Translations under genes and position numbers: made by a program
Assembly: GCF_018919215.1 (NCBI RefSeq)
Contig: NZ_JAHLQK010000001.1
Location: 1 to 64,000 of the forward strand
DNA from: Alkaliphilus flagellatus
Lineage (GTDB): Bacteria > Bacillota > Clostridia > Peptostreptococcales > Natronincolaceae
DNA: 64,000 bases
Direction of reading: 5' to 3'
The notes under the pieces: generated by a model
Told to the model about the DNA's origin: nothing
Seen by the model: the letters and a program-made list of their open reading frames with translations, nothing else
The model's database searches: none
Shown here: piece by piece, positions 16,939 to 25,787 of the stretch
Layout: each line of letters begins with the position of its first letter
Position numbering within the stretch: position 1 is the first letter of the stretch

Positions 16939-17982
16939 ATGAAAAATAAGATAGTTAAAGTAATAAGCCTACTTATGGTGGCTATGCTTGTATTTGCAGG
17001 ATGTTCAAGCAAGCCAGCTAGCAATGAAGGTAATAACAATGAAGGTAATGCTAATGGTGGTAATGTAACTAAAGAATCAAAGGTAAAGGTAGGATTAGTA
17101 GTTTCAGGTGGATTAGGGGACAGATCTTTTTACGATTCAAGTAATGAAGGTCTAGAGTTGGCAAAAAAGGATCTAGGTGTTGAAGGCAAAGTATTAGAAT
17201 GTAAAAATGATCCTGCTTTATTATCAGACCAATTAGTACAAGCTTCAAATTATGGTGATATTATAGTTGTTGTTGGTTTTGAGTTTTATGATGTAATTCA
17301 AGAAATTGCGCCACAATTCCCTACAAAAACATATGTGTATGTAGATAATGCGATTACAGGTATAGATAATATTGTATCTATACAATATAAAGAAAATGAA
17401 GGTTCTTTCTTAGCTGGAGCTTTAGCTGCAATGTTAAGTGAAACAGGACATATCGGTATGGTTGGTGGTGTAGATATTCCTGTTATTAGAAACTTCCAAG
17501 TAGGATATGAAGAAGGTGCGAAATATATTAATCCTGATATGAAGGTAGATGTTATTTTTGCAGGAGATTTTGAAGATCCAACAAAAGGAAAAGAATCTGC
17601 TATGGCTATATACAACAAAGGAGCAGATATCATATTCCATGCTGCTGGAAAAACTGGTGAAGGTGTATTTGAAGCTGGAAAAGACCTTGGTAAGTATGCT
17701 ATTGGTGTTGACTCTGATCAAAGATACATTAATCCAGATGTTATTATGTATAGCATGATTAAAAATGTGGGATTATCTGTTTATGAAACAATCGAGAATA
17801 TAGGAAATGGATCTGTAAAAGGTGGAGAAATACTAACCTACGGAATGAAAGAAAACGGCATAGGAATTGGATATGGTACAAGTGATATGAAACAATTTGT
17901 TACTGATGAAATGAAATCTAAATTAGAAGAAATCACAGAGAAAATAGTTAGTGGAGAAATAAAAGTAACAGAAGCTAGATAG
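16939..17982 (+). CDS. BMP/PnrA-family nucleoside-binding lipoprotein
   Basis: A 347-residue extracytoplasmic binding protein of the basic membrane protein family. Its signal peptide ends in a lipobox (VFAGCSS, Cys22), followed by an Asn/Gly-rich linker (about 27-45). The domain then runs VKVGLVVSGGLGDRSFYDSS, VVGFEFYD and IFHAAGKTGEGVFEA, typical of purine-nucleoside receptors. It is first in an operon with an ATPase and two permeases. A terminator right after it would let it be made in excess over the membrane parts. Confidence 0.92.
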   Translation: MKNKIVKVISLLMVAMLVFAGCSSKPASNEGNNNEGNANGGNVTKESKVKVGLVVSGGLGDRSFYDSSNEGLELAKKDLGVEGKVLECKNDPALLSDQLVQASNYGDIIVVVGFEFYDVIQEIAPQFPTKTYVYVDNAITGIDNIVSIQYKENEGSFLAGALAAMLSETGHIGMVGGVDIPVIRNFQVGYEEGAKYINPDMKVDVIFAGDFEDPTKGKESAMAIYNKGADIIFHAAGKTGEGVFEAGKDLGKYAIGVDSDQRYINPDVIMYSMIKNVGLSVYETIENIGNGSVKGGEILTYGMKENGIGIGYGTSDMKQFVTDEMKSKLEEITEKIVSGEIKVTEAR

Positions 17983-17991
17983 TGTAATTTT

Positions 17992-18024
17992 AAACGAAGA
18001 AGTCTGTAGGCTTCTTCGTTTTTC
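17992..18024 (+). terminator. Intra-operon terminator after binding protein
   Basis: AAACGAAGAAG pairs perfectly with CTTCTTCGTTT and is followed by more T. It lies between the lipoprotein gene and the ATPase gene, so partial read-through is expected. Confidence 0.88.
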
Positions 18025-18051
18025 ATACATAGATTGATAAGGAGGGATCAT

Positions 18052-19587
18052 ATGGTAGAACCTGTAATAAAACTAAAAAATATTACTAAAAAATTTCCAG
18101 GGGTATTAGCAAATGATAATATATCTTTAGAAATTAATAAAGGTGAAGTATTTGCCATAGTAGGAGAAAATGGAGCTGGTAAATCAACCTTGATGAAAAT
18201 TATGTATGGTCTTTATAAGCCTACTGGAGGAGAAGTATATATTAAAGGAGAAAAAATACAGAACTTTAATCCGAAAACCGCTATAGATAAGGGAGTTGGA
18301 ATGGTTCATCAGCACTTTATGTTAGTTCCATCCTTTACAATAGCACAAAATGTTGTATTAGGAATGGAATTAAGAAAAAACAATATATTTGTTGATGAAA
18401 AAAAAGCTATTGAAAGTACTAAAAAAATTAGTGAAGAATATGGACTAAAAGTAGATCCTAAGCTTCCTGTAGAGATGGTATCCGTTGGTATTCAGCAAAG
18501 AGTTGAAATATTAAAAACTCTATACAGAGGTGCAGATGTGCTTATATTAGACGAGCCTACTGCCGTACTTACACCCCAGGAAACTGAAGAATTATTTGTT
18601 GTAATTAGACGATTAGTAAAGGAGATGGGTAAAACCGTAATAATAATTACCCATAAGCTAAATGAGGTTCTTGCTATATCTAATAGAGTAGCAGTTATGA
18701 GGGCAGGTAAGCTTATAGGAATTAAAAATACTAATGAAGTAGATGAAAAGATTTTATCTGAAATGATGGTAGGTAAAGAAGTTTTATTCGATAAATTACA
18801 TAAGGAAAATAAACAGGGAGAAGTGCTTATACAAGTTGATAATTTAAAAGCTAAGGATAAAAGAGGGTTTATGGCTTTAAATGGAGTTTCATTTCAGGTG
18901 AAAGCTGGTGAAATTCTTGGAGTTGCAGGTATAGAAGGAAATGGACAAACGGAGCTAATAGAAGCTATAAGTGGTATGACTCCTATAGAAGGCGGAAAGA
19001 TGGAAATATTAAATACAGATACTACTAAATTCAATACTAATCAAATTAGAAATATAGGGGTTTCTCATATAGCTGAAGATAGAATGTCTACTGGTTTAAA
19101 TGGAAAAGGTTCTATTATGGAAAATATGCTTATGGGTAAACAGCATACTGAGCCCTTTGCAAAGAAAGGTATACATCTTAAATCTGATGTTGTAAGAAAT
19201 TTTTCAAAGAAACTTATAGATAAGTTTGATGTAAGAACAGCTAGTGAGAATGTAAAAGTAGAAAATCTATCTGGTGGAAATATGCAAAAAGTAGTCATTG
19301 CTAGGGAGTTTTCTTTTGATTCTAAAGTATTATTGATATCCCAACCAACTAGGGGAGTAGACATAGGTGCTATAGAATTTATACATGAGGAAATTATAAA
19401 AAAACGAAATGAAGGCTGTGCAATACTGCTAGTATCTGCAGAGTTAGATGAAATATTTAGGTTATCAGATAGAATTATAACCATGTATGAAGGAAAGGTT
19501 ACAGGAGAGTTTAATACAGATGAAATAGATAAAAGTGATATAGGCTATTATATGACTGGAAATAGAGCGAAAGAGGTGAATTTCTAA
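18052..19587 (+). CDS. Nucleoside ABC transporter, double ATP-binding protein
   Basis: A 511-residue protein with two ABC domains. The first has Walker A GENGAGKST, the signature region VSVGIQQRVEILK and Walker B LILDEPT. The second has the relaxed GIEGNGQTE loop, LSGGNMQK and LLISQPTRG, as in sugar and nucleoside importers. ATG 18052 follows AAGGAGGG; the upstream in-frame codon lacks a site. Its gene is coupled to the permease gene downstream (stop and start overlap near 19587). It powers uptake with the BMP lipoprotein. Confidence 0.93.
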   Translation: MVEPVIKLKNITKKFPGVLANDNISLEINKGEVFAIVGENGAGKSTLMKIMYGLYKPTGGEVYIKGEKIQNFNPKTAIDKGVGMVHQHFMLVPSFTIAQNVVLGMELRKNNIFVDEKKAIESTKKISEEYGLKVDPKLPVEMVSVGIQQRVEILKTLYRGADVLILDEPTAVLTPQETEELFVVIRRLVKEMGKTVIIITHKLNEVLAISNRVAVMRAGKLIGIKNTNEVDEKILSEMMVGKEVLFDKLHKENKQGEVLIQVDNLKAKDKRGFMALNGVSFQVKAGEILGVAGIEGNGQTELIEAISGMTPIEGGKMEILNTDTTKFNTNQIRNIGVSHIAEDRMSTGLNGKGSIMENMLMGKQHTEPFAKKGIHLKSDVVRNFSKKLIDKFDVRTASENVKVENLSGGNMQKVVIAREFSFDSKVLLISQPTRGVDIGAIEFIHEEIIKKRNEGCAILLVSAELDEIFRLSDRIITMYEGKVTGEFNTDEIDKSDIGYYMTGNRAKEVNF

Positions 19588-20639
19588 TGAAGAAATTTAA
19601 GTTAGATGGTGAATATATTTTGTCCATAACAGCTTCTATATTATTAGCACTAATATTAGGGGGTGCCATTATGATTTTTAATGGTAAAAACCCTATTCAA
19701 GGTTATGGTGCACTTATTACTGGAGCCTTTGGTAGTAAATATGCATTAGCGACTACCTTTACAAAAACAGTACCTCTTATTTTAACTGGTCTTGCTACAG
19801 CTATAGCCTTCATGACAGGAATATTTAATATAGGAGGAGAAGGTCAGCTATATCTTGGTGCCTTTGCTGCTACGTATATAGGGTTTACATTTAAAGGATT
19901 ACCTGTAGCCCTAGGTGTTGTTTTAGCCATAGTATGTGCAGCTATAGCTGGTGCAGCTCTAAGTTATATACCAGCTATACTTAAAGTTAAGTTTAAAATT
20001 GATGAAGTAATTGTTTGTGTTATGCTTAATAGCATAGCTTTATTGTTTACTGGTTACTTAGTTAATTATCCTTTTAAGGCAACAGATGGCAGCATGGGAG
20101 GCTCCAATCTTATTGCGGACCAATATAAATTTTCAAAGCTTATGGATGTATCAAAGCTTAACACTAGTATTATTTATACAGCTATGATTGCTATATTTAT
20201 TTATTACTTAATTAAGAAAACTTCCTATGGCTATGATTTTAAAATGATTGGAGAAAATAATATATTTACTAAATATATGGGGCTTGCTACAGAAAAGTAC
20301 ATGATAGTAGCAATGCTAATCTCTGGTGCCCTATGTGGTATAGCAGGAGCCTTTGAAGTATATGGACTTCACTATAGATTTTTACCAAACCTTTCAAAAG
20401 GGTATGCCTTTGACGGAATGTTAATAGCTTTAATTGTAAAAAACAATCCTTTAGGAATTATTATTATGTCAATATTTTTTGCCGCTTTGAAAACAGGTTC
20501 TGTAGTAATGGAATTGGAAACTGGTATATCATCTGAACTTGTGGCAGTTATCCAAGCACTTATTATTTTATTTATGGCAGGTGAAACTGGATTTAAGGAA
20601 TTTTTCAAAAGAAAAAATCTTAGTAAGAAAGGGGCATAG
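19587..20639 (+). CDS. Nucleoside ABC transporter permease 1
   Basis: A 350-residue membrane protein of the BPD_transp_2 class, with about nine or ten hydrophobic segments. FNIGGEGQLYLGAF (near 88) is a family motif and GAALSYIPAILKVKFKIDEVIVCVM follows. Start ATG is coupled to the end of the ATPase gene. It forms a heteromeric channel with the next gene product. Confidence 0.92.
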   Translation: MKKFKLDGEYILSITASILLALILGGAIMIFNGKNPIQGYGALITGAFGSKYALATTFTKTVPLILTGLATAIAFMTGIFNIGGEGQLYLGAFAATYIGFTFKGLPVALGVVLAIVCAAIAGAALSYIPAILKVKFKIDEVIVCVMLNSIALLFTGYLVNYPFKATDGSMGGSNLIADQYKFSKLMDVSKLNTSIIYTAMIAIFIYYLIKKTSYGYDFKMIGENNIFTKYMGLATEKYMIVAMLISGALCGIAGAFEVYGLHYRFLPNLSKGYAFDGMLIALIVKNNPLGIIIMSIFFAALKTGSVVMELETGISSELVAVIQALIILFMAGETGFKEFFKRKNLSKKGA

Positions 20640-20644
20640 ATTAT

Positions 20645-21556
20645 ATGAAGGATATTTTTAACTTATCTTTATTACAAAACATGATAAGAACTGCTACACC
20701 ACTTATATTAGCTGCATTAGGAGGACTATTAACCATGCAGTCTGGTATTTTAAACATAGGGATGGAAGGAATGATTCTTCTTGGTGCCTTCTTTGCTGTT
20801 GTTGGGAGTTACTTCTTTGCCAGTTCTGCAATGGGAGTAGGCTTAGCGGTTATTTCAGGAATTTTGATAGGACTTCTATTTGCAATATTCGTTATAGAGC
20901 TAAAATCTGACGAGTTTGTTATAGGGGTTGCTATTAATATATTAGGTGCTGGCCTTACTGTATTTTTACTTAGAACAATTTTTGGTGTAAAGGGAGCATT
21001 TTCATCTCCAGATATTATTCCACTACCAGACATAAACATAGGTTTTTTAGCAAAGTTTCCAGTTCTAGATGCAATATTTAATAATCATTCAATTTTTGTT
21101 TATATAAGCTGGATATTAGTAATACTAGTGTACATATTTTTATTTAAAACACCTATGGGATATTGGCTTAGAGCATCTGGCGAGAGTCCAGCGGCTTTAG
21201 AGACAGCAGGAGTTAGTCCTAAGAAAATGAAATATATTAGTTCTATACTCTGCGGAATACTTTGTGGTTTTGCTGGAGCTCATTTATCTCTTGGATATTT
21301 GACCCTATTTACTGAAAATATGAGCGCCAACAAAGGCTTTATAGCACTTTCTGTTATTATATTTGGTTCTTCCCATCCAATAAAAGCTTTTTTTGCAGCC
21401 CTATTGTTTGGTTTTTTTGATGCTCTTGGTATTAGACTTCAAAGTGTTGGAATACCTTCACAATTTACTCAAATGATCCCATATATAGCGACAATTGTTG
21501 TATTGTTTATAGTATCTCAAAAAACATTCCAAAGGAGAAAAAGCAGTGAAGTATGA
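20645..21556 (+). CDS. Nucleoside ABC transporter permease 2
   Basis: A 303-residue membrane protein, paralogous to permease 1. LNIGMEGMILLGAFFAV (near 35) is the matching family motif. The C-terminal RLQSVGIPSQFTQMIPYIATIVVL is typical of the YufQ/NupC-like partner. It starts five bases after permease 1 and overlaps the flavoprotein gene by 11 bases. Confidence 0.92.
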   Translation: MKDIFNLSLLQNMIRTATPLILAALGGLLTMQSGILNIGMEGMILLGAFFAVVGSYFFASSAMGVGLAVISGILIGLLFAIFVIELKSDEFVIGVAINILGAGLTVFLLRTIFGVKGAFSSPDIIPLPDINIGFLAKFPVLDAIFNNHSIFVYISWILVILVYIFLFKTPMGYWLRASGESPAALETAGVSPKKMKYISSILCGILCGFAGAHLSLGYLTLFTENMSANKGFIALSVIIFGSSHPIKAFFAALLFGFFDALGIRLQSVGIPSQFTQMIPYIATIVVLFIVSQKTFQRRKSSEV

Positions 21557-22862
21557 TGCCATAGTAATAGGATCGGGAATAGCAGGAATAACCTTTGCAA
21601 GAGCTTATAACAAATATGGGAAAAAGATCGCTATAGTGGAAAAATCAAAATTAGGAGGTACAGCTATTTCTACAGGTTGTCTGCCTGTAAAGGTGCATAA
21701 AGATAATCTATTAGACTTTTTAAAGAGTAAAAAAGTTATAAAATCCTATGGGGTAGATTTAAATGTTAATTTAAATGATGTATATAAAAGAGGTCGTGAG
21801 AAAATATTAGGTCTGCAAGCCTGTATAGAGGATGAATTAGAAGGAATAGATTTATATTTTGGAGATGGTGAATTTTTAGATAGAAATACATTTAAAGTAG
21901 GAGAAGAACATTTGCTTTCTGAAATTTTTGTACTCGCCACAGGTACATCTCCGGTTGTACTTAAAGATTGTAAAAGAGCGATTAGTCATAAGGAATTGAT
22001 AGATCTAGAAAATTTACCTGAAGAATTATTAATAGTAGGTGGCGGGGTAGAGGCTGTAGAAATTGCAGATATATATTCCTCCTACGGGGTAAAGATAGAT
22101 ATGGTCCTTCGCGAAGCAGATATTCTACAGGATTCAGATACAGATTTAAAGGATAGCTTGGTAGAAAGACTTAGAACTAAAAATGTTAATTTTTACTGTG
22201 AAGATGATATTATAGATGCTTTGGAAGATGGAGATAAGATAAAGGCTATAACTACTAAAGGGAATATTATAAAAGCAGATTATTTATTATACACTTCCAT
22301 TAGAAAGCTAAATAAGATAAATGGTTTAGAGGATTTAGGGATAATCTACGATGAAAATAAAATTCATGTAGACAATAACTTAAAAACTTCTGTAGAAAAC
22401 ATTTATGCTATTGGTGATGCCAATGGTACGCTTGGTATGGCCCATGTTGCATATAATCAAGGGTTGTCTTTAGCCAAATATCTATGTATAGGAAAAGAAA
22501 TTAATAAAAACTATAGCTCACTTCCTAGAAGTATATTTAGTCTACAGGAAATATCTGGTATAGGAAAAAGTGAAAATGATTTAAAAACGGAAAATTATAA
22601 GGTTTCAAAGGTTAATTTAAGAAATTTATATAGGGGTTATGCCAAAGAGTTAGATGGTTTTGCTAAGCTGATATACCGTGATAATGAATTGTTAGGATAT
22701 TGGATTGTAAGTGATAATTCTAGTGATTTAATGGCAGATAGTGCATTATGGTTTGATGGAGGATGTACTTTAGAAAAAATATCCCAATCTCTATTTATTA
22801 ATCCTAGCCTATTGGAAGTATTGCCTGAATTATATTTAAAAAGTATTAAGGGAGATGAGTGA
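21546..22862 (+). CDS. Dihydrolipoyl-dehydrogenase-like flavoprotein lacking the redox disulfide
   Basis: A 438-residue two-dinucleotide flavoprotein. The FAD-binding IGSGIAGITFARAY is at the N-terminus, an NAD(P)-binding IVGGGVEAVEIADIY lies near 165, and ENIYAIGDANG (near 280) contacts FAD. In the usual active site GGTCLNVGCIPSK, this protein reads GGTAISTGCLPVK, so the first cysteine is replaced by Ala. The C-terminal HPT motif is also replaced, by FINPSLLE. A normal disulfide reductase reaction is therefore unlikely. Start GTG 21546 is inside permease 2. Its role in a nucleoside operon is unknown. Confidence 0.88.
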   Translation: MKYDAIVIGSGIAGITFARAYNKYGKKIAIVEKSKLGGTAISTGCLPVKVHKDNLLDFLKSKKVIKSYGVDLNVNLNDVYKRGREKILGLQACIEDELEGIDLYFGDGEFLDRNTFKVGEEHLLSEIFVLATGTSPVVLKDCKRAISHKELIDLENLPEELLIVGGGVEAVEIADIYSSYGVKIDMVLREADILQDSDTDLKDSLVERLRTKNVNFYCEDDIIDALEDGDKIKAITTKGNIIKADYLLYTSIRKLNKINGLEDLGIIYDENKIHVDNNLKTSVENIYAIGDANGTLGMAHVAYNQGLSLAKYLCIGKEINKNYSSLPRSIFSLQEISGIGKSENDLKTENYKVSKVNLRNLYRGYAKELDGFAKLIYRDNELLGYWIVSDNSSDLMADSALWFDGGCTLEKISQSLFINPSLLEVLPELYLKSIKGDE

Positions 22863-22863
22863 T

Positions 22864-23598
22864 ATGTTACAACCTCATATACGATGCAGTAAAGAAGATG
22901 TCTCACCTATGGTCATTATGCCAGGAGATCCTAAAAGAGTAGACAAAATAGCCACTTTTCTAGAAGATGTAAGGGAAGTTAGCTACAATAGAGAGTTTAA
23001 AACTATAACCGGATATTATAGGGGAGTAAAAGTTACTGCCACATCAACGGGAATAGGTGGAGCTTCTGCAGCTATTGCTATAGAGGAACATTGCGCTATA
23101 GGAGCTAAATATATAATTAGAGTTGGAAGTTGTGGAGCTCTTCAAAAGAATATTAATATTGGGGATCTTATTATTCCTATATCTGCTGTTAGGGATGAAG
23201 GAGCATCTAAAATGTATGTTGAATCTACTTATCCTGCATCCTGTGACTTAGAATTAATTAGCATTATGGTGAAGAAGGCAAAGGAACTGAATTATAAGTT
23301 TCATAGTGGAATAGTTAGAAGTCATGATTCCTTTTACATAGATGATTCTGAGGAACTATCGAAATATTGGAGTAGGAAACAAGTATTAGGGTCAGATATG
23401 GAAACGGCAACCCTATTTACTCTAGGAAGTTTAAGAGGCATTAAGGTTGCAAGTATATTGAACAATGTTGTGTTATTTGAGGAAAGTACTAAGGATAGTA
23501 TTAATAATTTAGTTGATGAAGGTAGTGAGGAAATGAAGGGTGAGGAAAATGAGATTATTTTAGCCCTAGAAACCTTCTATGAAATTTCAAAACTGTAG
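22864..23598 (+). CDS. Nucleoside phosphorylase (uridine-phosphorylase-like)
   Basis: A 244-residue PNP/UDP-family enzyme that splits nucleosides with phosphate to base and ribose-1-phosphate. MPGDPKRVDKIA binds phosphate (Asp-Pro-Arg region), RVGSCGAL is the second phosphate loop and SDMETATLF is the ribose-binding Met-Glu motif. The MET-AT-L form favours uridine phosphorylase over purine enzymes. I chose ATG 22864 over ATG 22855 because of spacing from GGGAG. It completes an import-and-cleave operon. Confidence 0.88.
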   Translation: MLQPHIRCSKEDVSPMVIMPGDPKRVDKIATFLEDVREVSYNREFKTITGYYRGVKVTATSTGIGGASAAIAIEEHCAIGAKYIIRVGSCGALQKNINIGDLIIPISAVRDEGASKMYVESTYPASCDLELISIMVKKAKELNYKFHSGIVRSHDSFYIDDSEELSKYWSRKQVLGSDMETATLFTLGSLRGIKVASILNNVVLFEESTKDSINNLVDEGSEEMKGEENEIILALETFYEISKL

Positions 23599-23612
23599 TT
23601 TAATATTTTAAA

Positions 23613-23669
23613 GCCCTTAGATTTATTGTCGCCCATTTTATGGATAAGGATAAATCTAAGGGCGTTTTT
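23613..23669 (+). terminator. Terminator of the nucleoside operon
   Basis: GCCCTTAGATTTAT pairs with ATAAATCTAAGGGC around a 23-base loop, followed by GTTTTTA. Confidence 0.88.
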
Positions 23670-23695
23670 ATTCTTAAAAACAATAAGGAAAGAAC

Positions 23696-23803
23696 ATGTA
23701 TCTTTCAACTTTAGAAGCTATTTGCAGAGAGTTAGAATGTCAACCTGGTGATATACTAGAATATATGGAAGATGAAGAATATAAGAATAATAATCAACGG
23801 TAA
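23696..23803 (+). pseudogene. C-terminal remnant of an XRE/Cro-type helix-turn-helix protein
   Basis: The 35-codon frame encodes YLSTLEAICRELECQPGDIL followed by EYMEDEE. This is the last helix pair and tail typical of small Cro-like repressors. The recognition helix and N-terminal part are missing. A weak AAGGAAAG stands before ATG 23696, so a short peptide might be made. I regard it as a decayed gene. Confidence 0.6.
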
Positions 23804-23959
23804 GTACGTTGCTATAAGGTTTCATTGAGAATTAAAGTAAATTTCTTAATGAAATCTTAATTTTTCATTTGAATTTTTGGTGTATTGTAAGTATAATATA
23901 GTGTTCTGATATAATCCAATGAAAAAACTTATTTTTAGCATTTATCGTCAATATTATTA

Positions 23960-24062
23960 ACAGCAAATTAGTTAGCTATAAACTAAGAATCAGTTCAGAG
24001 GGAGTTTTTACTCCGACAGAACGCAAAGTAATCGGATAAATATTTATGAAAGGTTACAAACG
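23960..24062 (+). other. Possible structured 5' leader of the nagZ-like gene
   Basis: TTAGTT/AACTAA makes a hairpin at about 23969-23987. GTTC (23993) to GAAC (about 24021) encloses GGGAGTTTTTACTCC. A GCAAAGTAATCGG segment follows and GGTTAC occurs further on. This superficially resembles the order of motifs in cyclic-di-GMP riboswitches but does not fit the consensus well. A structured leader is plausible; identity is not established. Confidence 0.3.
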
Positions 24063-24086
24063 ATACTTGAATTAGAGGGGATAAAA

Positions 24087-25373
24087 ATGATTAATAAAAA
24101 AGCTGTTCTGACATCTATACTTGCGATGACAATGGTTTTATCAATTGGTTGCACCAGTATAAACACACCAAGAGAAACTGGAAATAACGATAATCCAAAG
24201 CAAGTAGAAGAAGATAATAAGGAGGAAGAGAAAATAACAGAAAGCCATAATCAAGAGAAGGAAGAGCCAACAGATGAAATAAAGCTACAATTAGATGAAA
24301 TGACTCTAGACGAAAAAATTGGACAATTAGTTTTAGTAGGTATGGATGGTTATGATGTAAATGATAATGTAAAGGAACTTATAGAATCTTACCATGTAGG
24401 TGGAATAATATTATATAGGAAAAATGTGAAGGATAGCAATCAGCTATTATCTTTAATAAACTCTTTAAAAAGTAGCAATTCTTCCAATAAAGCACCCTTG
24501 TTTATTTCAGTAGATGAGGAAGGTGGAGTTGTCAGTAGAAATCCTAATGAGGTTAAAAAACTTCCTACAGCAAGAAGCATAGGTAAAACAGAGAATAGTA
24601 GTTTAGCATTTGAAGCTGGTAGATTATTAGGACAGACGGTAAAAAAGTTTGGATATAATATGAATTTTGCGCCTGTATTAGATGTAGATAGTAATCCCCT
24701 AAATCCTGTAATAGGAAATAGATCATTTGGAGATACAATAGAAACTGTTTCAACTATGGGACTTGAAATGTTTAAGGGAATTAAGGAAGAAGGGGTAATA
24801 CCTGTAATTAAACATTTTCCAGGTCATGGAGATACTAGTGTTGATTCACATATTGGACTACCAGTTGTGGATCATGATTTAAAAAGAATAATGGATTTTG
24901 AGATCGTGCCATTTAAACACGCTATAGATAATGGGGCAGATGTGGTTATGGTATCTCATATTCTTATGTCACAGATAGATCCCGAGTATCCTGCTTCTAT
25001 GTCTAGTATAGTTATTAACGACATATTAAGAGATAAGTTGAAATTTGAAGGTGTAGTTATTACAGATGATATGACGATGGGAGCTATAGAAAAAAATTAT
25101 AACATAGGTGATGCAGCTGTTAGGTCTATTAAAGCAGGGACAGATATAATTCTAGTAGGTCATAATTACGAAAAAGCGGTAACTGTATTTAATGCAATAA
25201 AGACTGGAGTCGATACTGGTATTATTTCAATAGATAGAATCGATGAAAGTGTATATAAAATATTAAAACTAAAGGAGAAGTATGGGCTAGAGGATTTAGT
25301 AATTGAGGATCTGAATGTTGAAGAAATTAATAGAGATATTGGTAAGCTAGTAGAAAAGGTGAAGCAAAACTGA
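24087..25373 (+). CDS. Beta-N-acetylhexosaminidase (GH3, NagZ-like) lipoprotein
   Basis: A 428-residue GH3 glycosidase that removes N-acetylglucosamine from muropeptides. A signal peptide ends with the lipobox LSIGC (Cys22), so it is anchored outside the membrane. A long acidic linker (28-65) precedes the barrel. KHFPGHGDTSVDSH (about 246-259) holds the catalytic His-Asp pair of the NagZ branch, and VVITDDMTMGAI (near 320) carries the nucleophile Asp. It stands alone, with its own leader and terminator, so it is likely a cell-wall recycling enzyme. Confidence 0.9.
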   Translation: MINKKAVLTSILAMTMVLSIGCTSINTPRETGNNDNPKQVEEDNKEEEKITESHNQEKEEPTDEIKLQLDEMTLDEKIGQLVLVGMDGYDVNDNVKELIESYHVGGIILYRKNVKDSNQLLSLINSLKSSNSSNKAPLFISVDEEGGVVSRNPNEVKKLPTARSIGKTENSSLAFEAGRLLGQTVKKFGYNMNFAPVLDVDSNPLNPVIGNRSFGDTIETVSTMGLEMFKGIKEEGVIPVIKHFPGHGDTSVDSHIGLPVVDHDLKRIMDFEIVPFKHAIDNGADVVMVSHILMSQIDPEYPASMSSIVINDILRDKLKFEGVVITDDMTMGAIEKNYNIGDAAVRSIKAGTDIILVGHNYEKAVTVFNAIKTGVDTGIISIDRIDESVYKILKLKEKYGLEDLVIEDLNVEEINRDIGKLVEKVKQN

Positions 25374-25398
25374 AAATATAATGTTAGCTTTAAAGCTT

Positions 25399-25447
25399 AA
25401 AATAGAGATCTAAACTATAAGGTGTAGATCTCTATTTTATTTTTTTA
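25399..25447 (+). terminator. Terminator of the nagZ-like gene
   Basis: AAAATAGAGATCTA pairs perfectly with TAGATCTCTATTTT, followed by a T-rich tail. Confidence 0.9.
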
Positions 25448-25787
25448 TAATTTAAGTAGGCATTGTCTCTTATACTACTGCTTTTTAAAAAACAATAAGG
25501 TAGTAATTTAAAATGTTAATTGTACATAAATATAAATTATAAAAAAATTGTTTATACTAAGGTAAATCTAAAATTTGACAATTACCTTTTTATTATAGAC
25601 TATTGTTAATATATATATTATAATAAACTTCAAACTATAACTAATTATGCATTAATAGTAGGGCGTAATGTTTATTTTACCATAGTTAAACATTTTAATT
25701 TAGAATATTAATGAAAGGATGTGAATAAATACACTGTAAAACTATATATTAGTAATTATATTAAAAAGTAATAAGGAGGAGGAGAAA
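25448..25787 (+). other. AT-rich upstream region of the transporter gene
   Basis: A 340-base stretch without a gene. AAGGTAA (25559) can pair with TTACCTT (25582), followed by TTTTATT, and TTGACA lies at about 25576 without a well-spaced -10. No other structure is supported. Confidence 0.35.

Noticed and set aside
23990-24062. Cyclic-di-GMP (GEMM) riboswitch ahead of the NagZ-like gene
   Set aside because: Only short fragments (GCAAAG, GGTTAC) fit; the first stem-loop and spacing do not match, so it is kept as an unassigned structured leader.
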